Positions 62,676 through 64,000 of a DNA stretch of 64,000 nucleotides are shown in pieces; the first letter of the stretch is position 1; the number at the start of each line of letters is the position of its first letter. The translations under genes and the position numbers were made by a program. Source of the DNA: Pseudomonas putida (GTDB taxonomy: Bacteria; Pseudomonadota; Gammaproteobacteria; Pseudomonadales; Pseudomonadaceae); NCBI RefSeq assembly GCF_022627325.1, contig NZ_JAETZZ010000005.1, positions 304,431 to 368,430 on the forward strand, read 5' to 3'. The notes below the pieces were generated by a model. The model was given only the letters and a program-made list of their open reading frames with translations, was not told the DNA's origin and ran no database searches.

Positions 62676-63845
62676 ATGTCGCCATTCGTACAACTGTTGG
62701 CCAGCGCCGTGGCGCTGATGATGGCCATGGGCATCGGCCGCTTCGCTCTCACCCCGCAACTGCCGCAACTGATCGCCGAAGGCCAGTTCGACCTGACCGG
62801 CGCCGGGCTTGTCGCAGCAGCCAACTACCTGGGCTATTTCGTTGGTGCGGCGTATGCCATGTTCGCCCGCACCCCCGCCCAGGTCAGGCTGTGCCTGCAT
62901 GGCGGGCTGTGGCTCTGTGTGGTGCTGACCCTGGCGTCCTGGGCTGCGGACGGCTTCTGGAGCCACCTGCTGCTGCGTTTCGGTACGGGCGTAGCCAGTG
63001 CCTGGGTGCTGGTGATGATCACCAGCCTCAGCCAGCAACTGGCCAACGCCAACAATCGTCCGCGCCTTGGCGCCCTGGTGTTCGCCGGGCCTGGGCTGGG
63101 CATCGCCGTGACCGGCCTGCTGGCACTGGTCGCTCACTCGCTTGGGTTGAGCTCCGCGGCGTTGTGGCTGGTGTATAGCGTTGCCGCGCTGGTCATGTTG
63201 CTGGCGGTGCGCCCTTGGCTGCCTCGCGCTCAGGCACCCGCTGGGGTGCCGAGCACGGTGCAGGGAGGGGCGACACGCAGCGTTGGCATCGGCCGCCTTG
63301 GCCTGGTGTATGGCTTGTATGGCGTGGGCTACATCCTGCCGGCCACGTTCCTGGCGCAAATGGCCAACCAACAGTTCCAAGGCAACTGGATGGCGGACCT
63401 GTTCTGGCCGGGGTTTGGTGTGGCGGCGGCGTTGGGCGTGGTGCTGGTGAGTGTGCGACGCGCCGGCCGCACTTCGGCCTGGCTGACCGCGACCTTGTGG
63501 CTGCAAGGCCTTGGCGTACTGGCCTGCCTGATAGGCGGCGGCCTTGGCTTGGCCTTGGGCGTGGTGCTCTGCGGTACGCCGTTTCTGGCATGCATGCAGC
63601 TGGTGATGCAACGCTCGCGGGAGCTGGCGCCCCATGCCACGCAGCGCAATGCCGGGCTGCTGACAGCGTGCTTTGCGCTGGGACAGTTGAGCGGCCCGTT
63701 GCTGGCGGCGTTGAGCAACCATTACAGCGGGGGCTTGCAGCCGGCGCTGGCAACGGCGGCGGCTGGGTTGGGGCTAGCGGGGGTGTTGGTGCTTACGGGC
63801 ACACGCCACAACCGGGACTGCCAGATTGCGGGACGGGTTGCCTGA
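62676..63845 (+). CDS. YbfB/YjiJ-family MFS transporter
   Basis: A 389-residue inner-membrane carrier with about twelve helices. MMAMGIGRFALTPQLPQLIAE near residue 15 and AANYLGYFVGAAYAM near 49 are the YbfB/YjiJ signature. The ATG at 62676 follows GGGAGTG. The substrate is unknown. The divergent LysR gene and shared operator suggest inducible expression. Confidence 0.88.
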   Translation: MSPFVQLLASAVALMMAMGIGRFALTPQLPQLIAEGQFDLTGAGLVAAANYLGYFVGAAYAMFARTPAQVRLCLHGGLWLCVVLTLASWAADGFWSHLLLRFGTGVASAWVLVMITSLSQQLANANNRPRLGALVFAGPGLGIAVTGLLALVAHSLGLSSAALWLVYSVAALVMLLAVRPWLPRAQAPAGVPSTVQGGATRSVGIGRLGLVYGLYGVGYILPATFLAQMANQQFQGNWMADLFWPGFGVAAALGVVLVSVRRAGRTSAWLTATLWLQGLGVLACLIGGGLGLALGVVLCGTPFLACMQLVMQRSRELAPHATQRNAGLLTACFALGQLSGPLLAALSNHYSGGLQPALATAAAGLGLAGVLVLTGTRHNRDCQIAGRVA

Positions 63846-63872
63846 TGGATCGAGGCTGATCAGTACCGGCCC

Positions 63873-64000
63873 TATCGCCGGCAAGCCGGCTTGTATGGTT
63901 AGACTTGAAGGGGTGGTGGGACTAAATGCCGGATTCTGACTGTTGACGCAGTACAGACTGTGGGAGACATCGCCCCACCCCTTCCACCAAAGCGCCGATA
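63873..64000. repeat. REP element and right-end intergenic sequence
   Basis: TATCGCCGGCAAGCCGGCTT (63873-63892) is one P. putida REP unit after the MFS gene. From there to the end of the window I see no start or open frame I can support. Confidence 0.7.

Overview
The window is GC-rich chromosomal DNA of a Pseudomonas, most likely the P. putida group. The evidence is the gene content and order (phhB, a YdiJ-type dehydrogenase, aroP, rluB-scpB-scpA-yciO-rnm, yciB-yciI, recQ-yecA, the gbu cluster), P. putida-type REP elements (cgccggcaagccggc and cgcgggcaagcccgc forms), and proteins close to remembered P. putida and P. aeruginosa homologues. No rRNA, tRNA, CRISPR array, transposase or integrase was seen.

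Layout. 1-29.5 kb is mostly core genome. It starts with the tail of phhB, then an MFS carrier, an FAD/Fe-S D-2-hydroxyacid dehydrogenase with a divergent LysR regulator, and the aromatic amino acid permease AroP. Next come a minus-strand RNA-modification and chromosome-segregation operon (rnm-yciO-scpA-scpB-rluB), divergent yciB-yciI, and a Cpx-like envelope-stress module (regulator, CpxP-like protein, sensor kinase) with a CpxR-like box. After these lie a nitroreductase, TrkH, regulators, a metallophosphoesterase, an EamA transporter, a SelW-like protein, the type Vd autotransporter lipase PlpD, a MarR regulator with a palindromic operator, RecQ, YecA and a DUF454 protein.

29.6-40.2 kb is an accessory type VI secretion effector island. 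It holds a lone tssL, vgrG, a DUF4123 adaptor, a 1066-residue VasX/BTH_I2691-type pore-forming toxin candidate, and three copies of a two-helix membrane protein (presumed immunity), each followed by a PAAR gene. The genes from vgrG to the first PAAR overlap by 1-4 bases. The first PAAR is cut by a displaced piece of the neighbouring adhesin gene, the second is broken by a deletion into a REP, and only the third is intact.

40.3-54.1 kb is a biofilm adhesin locus. A 2780-residue LapA-type RTX adhesin carries a PAAG LapG-type site and two families of long tandem repeats. It is divergent from its type I exporter (TolC/LapE-like, LapB-like ABC protein, LapC-like HlyD protein). A 469-base AT-rich divergent control region holds repeated TTTGGCGA motifs. 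Then come a small Rhs-core protein with a possible F-box-like tail and a fragment of a second HlyD gene.

55.3-64 kb returns to core genes: a DTW-domain tRNA-modification enzyme, an Aer-like PAS chemoreceptor, gbuR/gbuA (4-guanidinobutyrase) with a sodium:solute symporter, a small PA1414-like gene with a leader and ANR-type box, and a LysR/MFS divergent pair. The island appears to have been inserted between the DUF454 gene and the DTW/aer/gbu block, next to a resident tolC/lapE gene.
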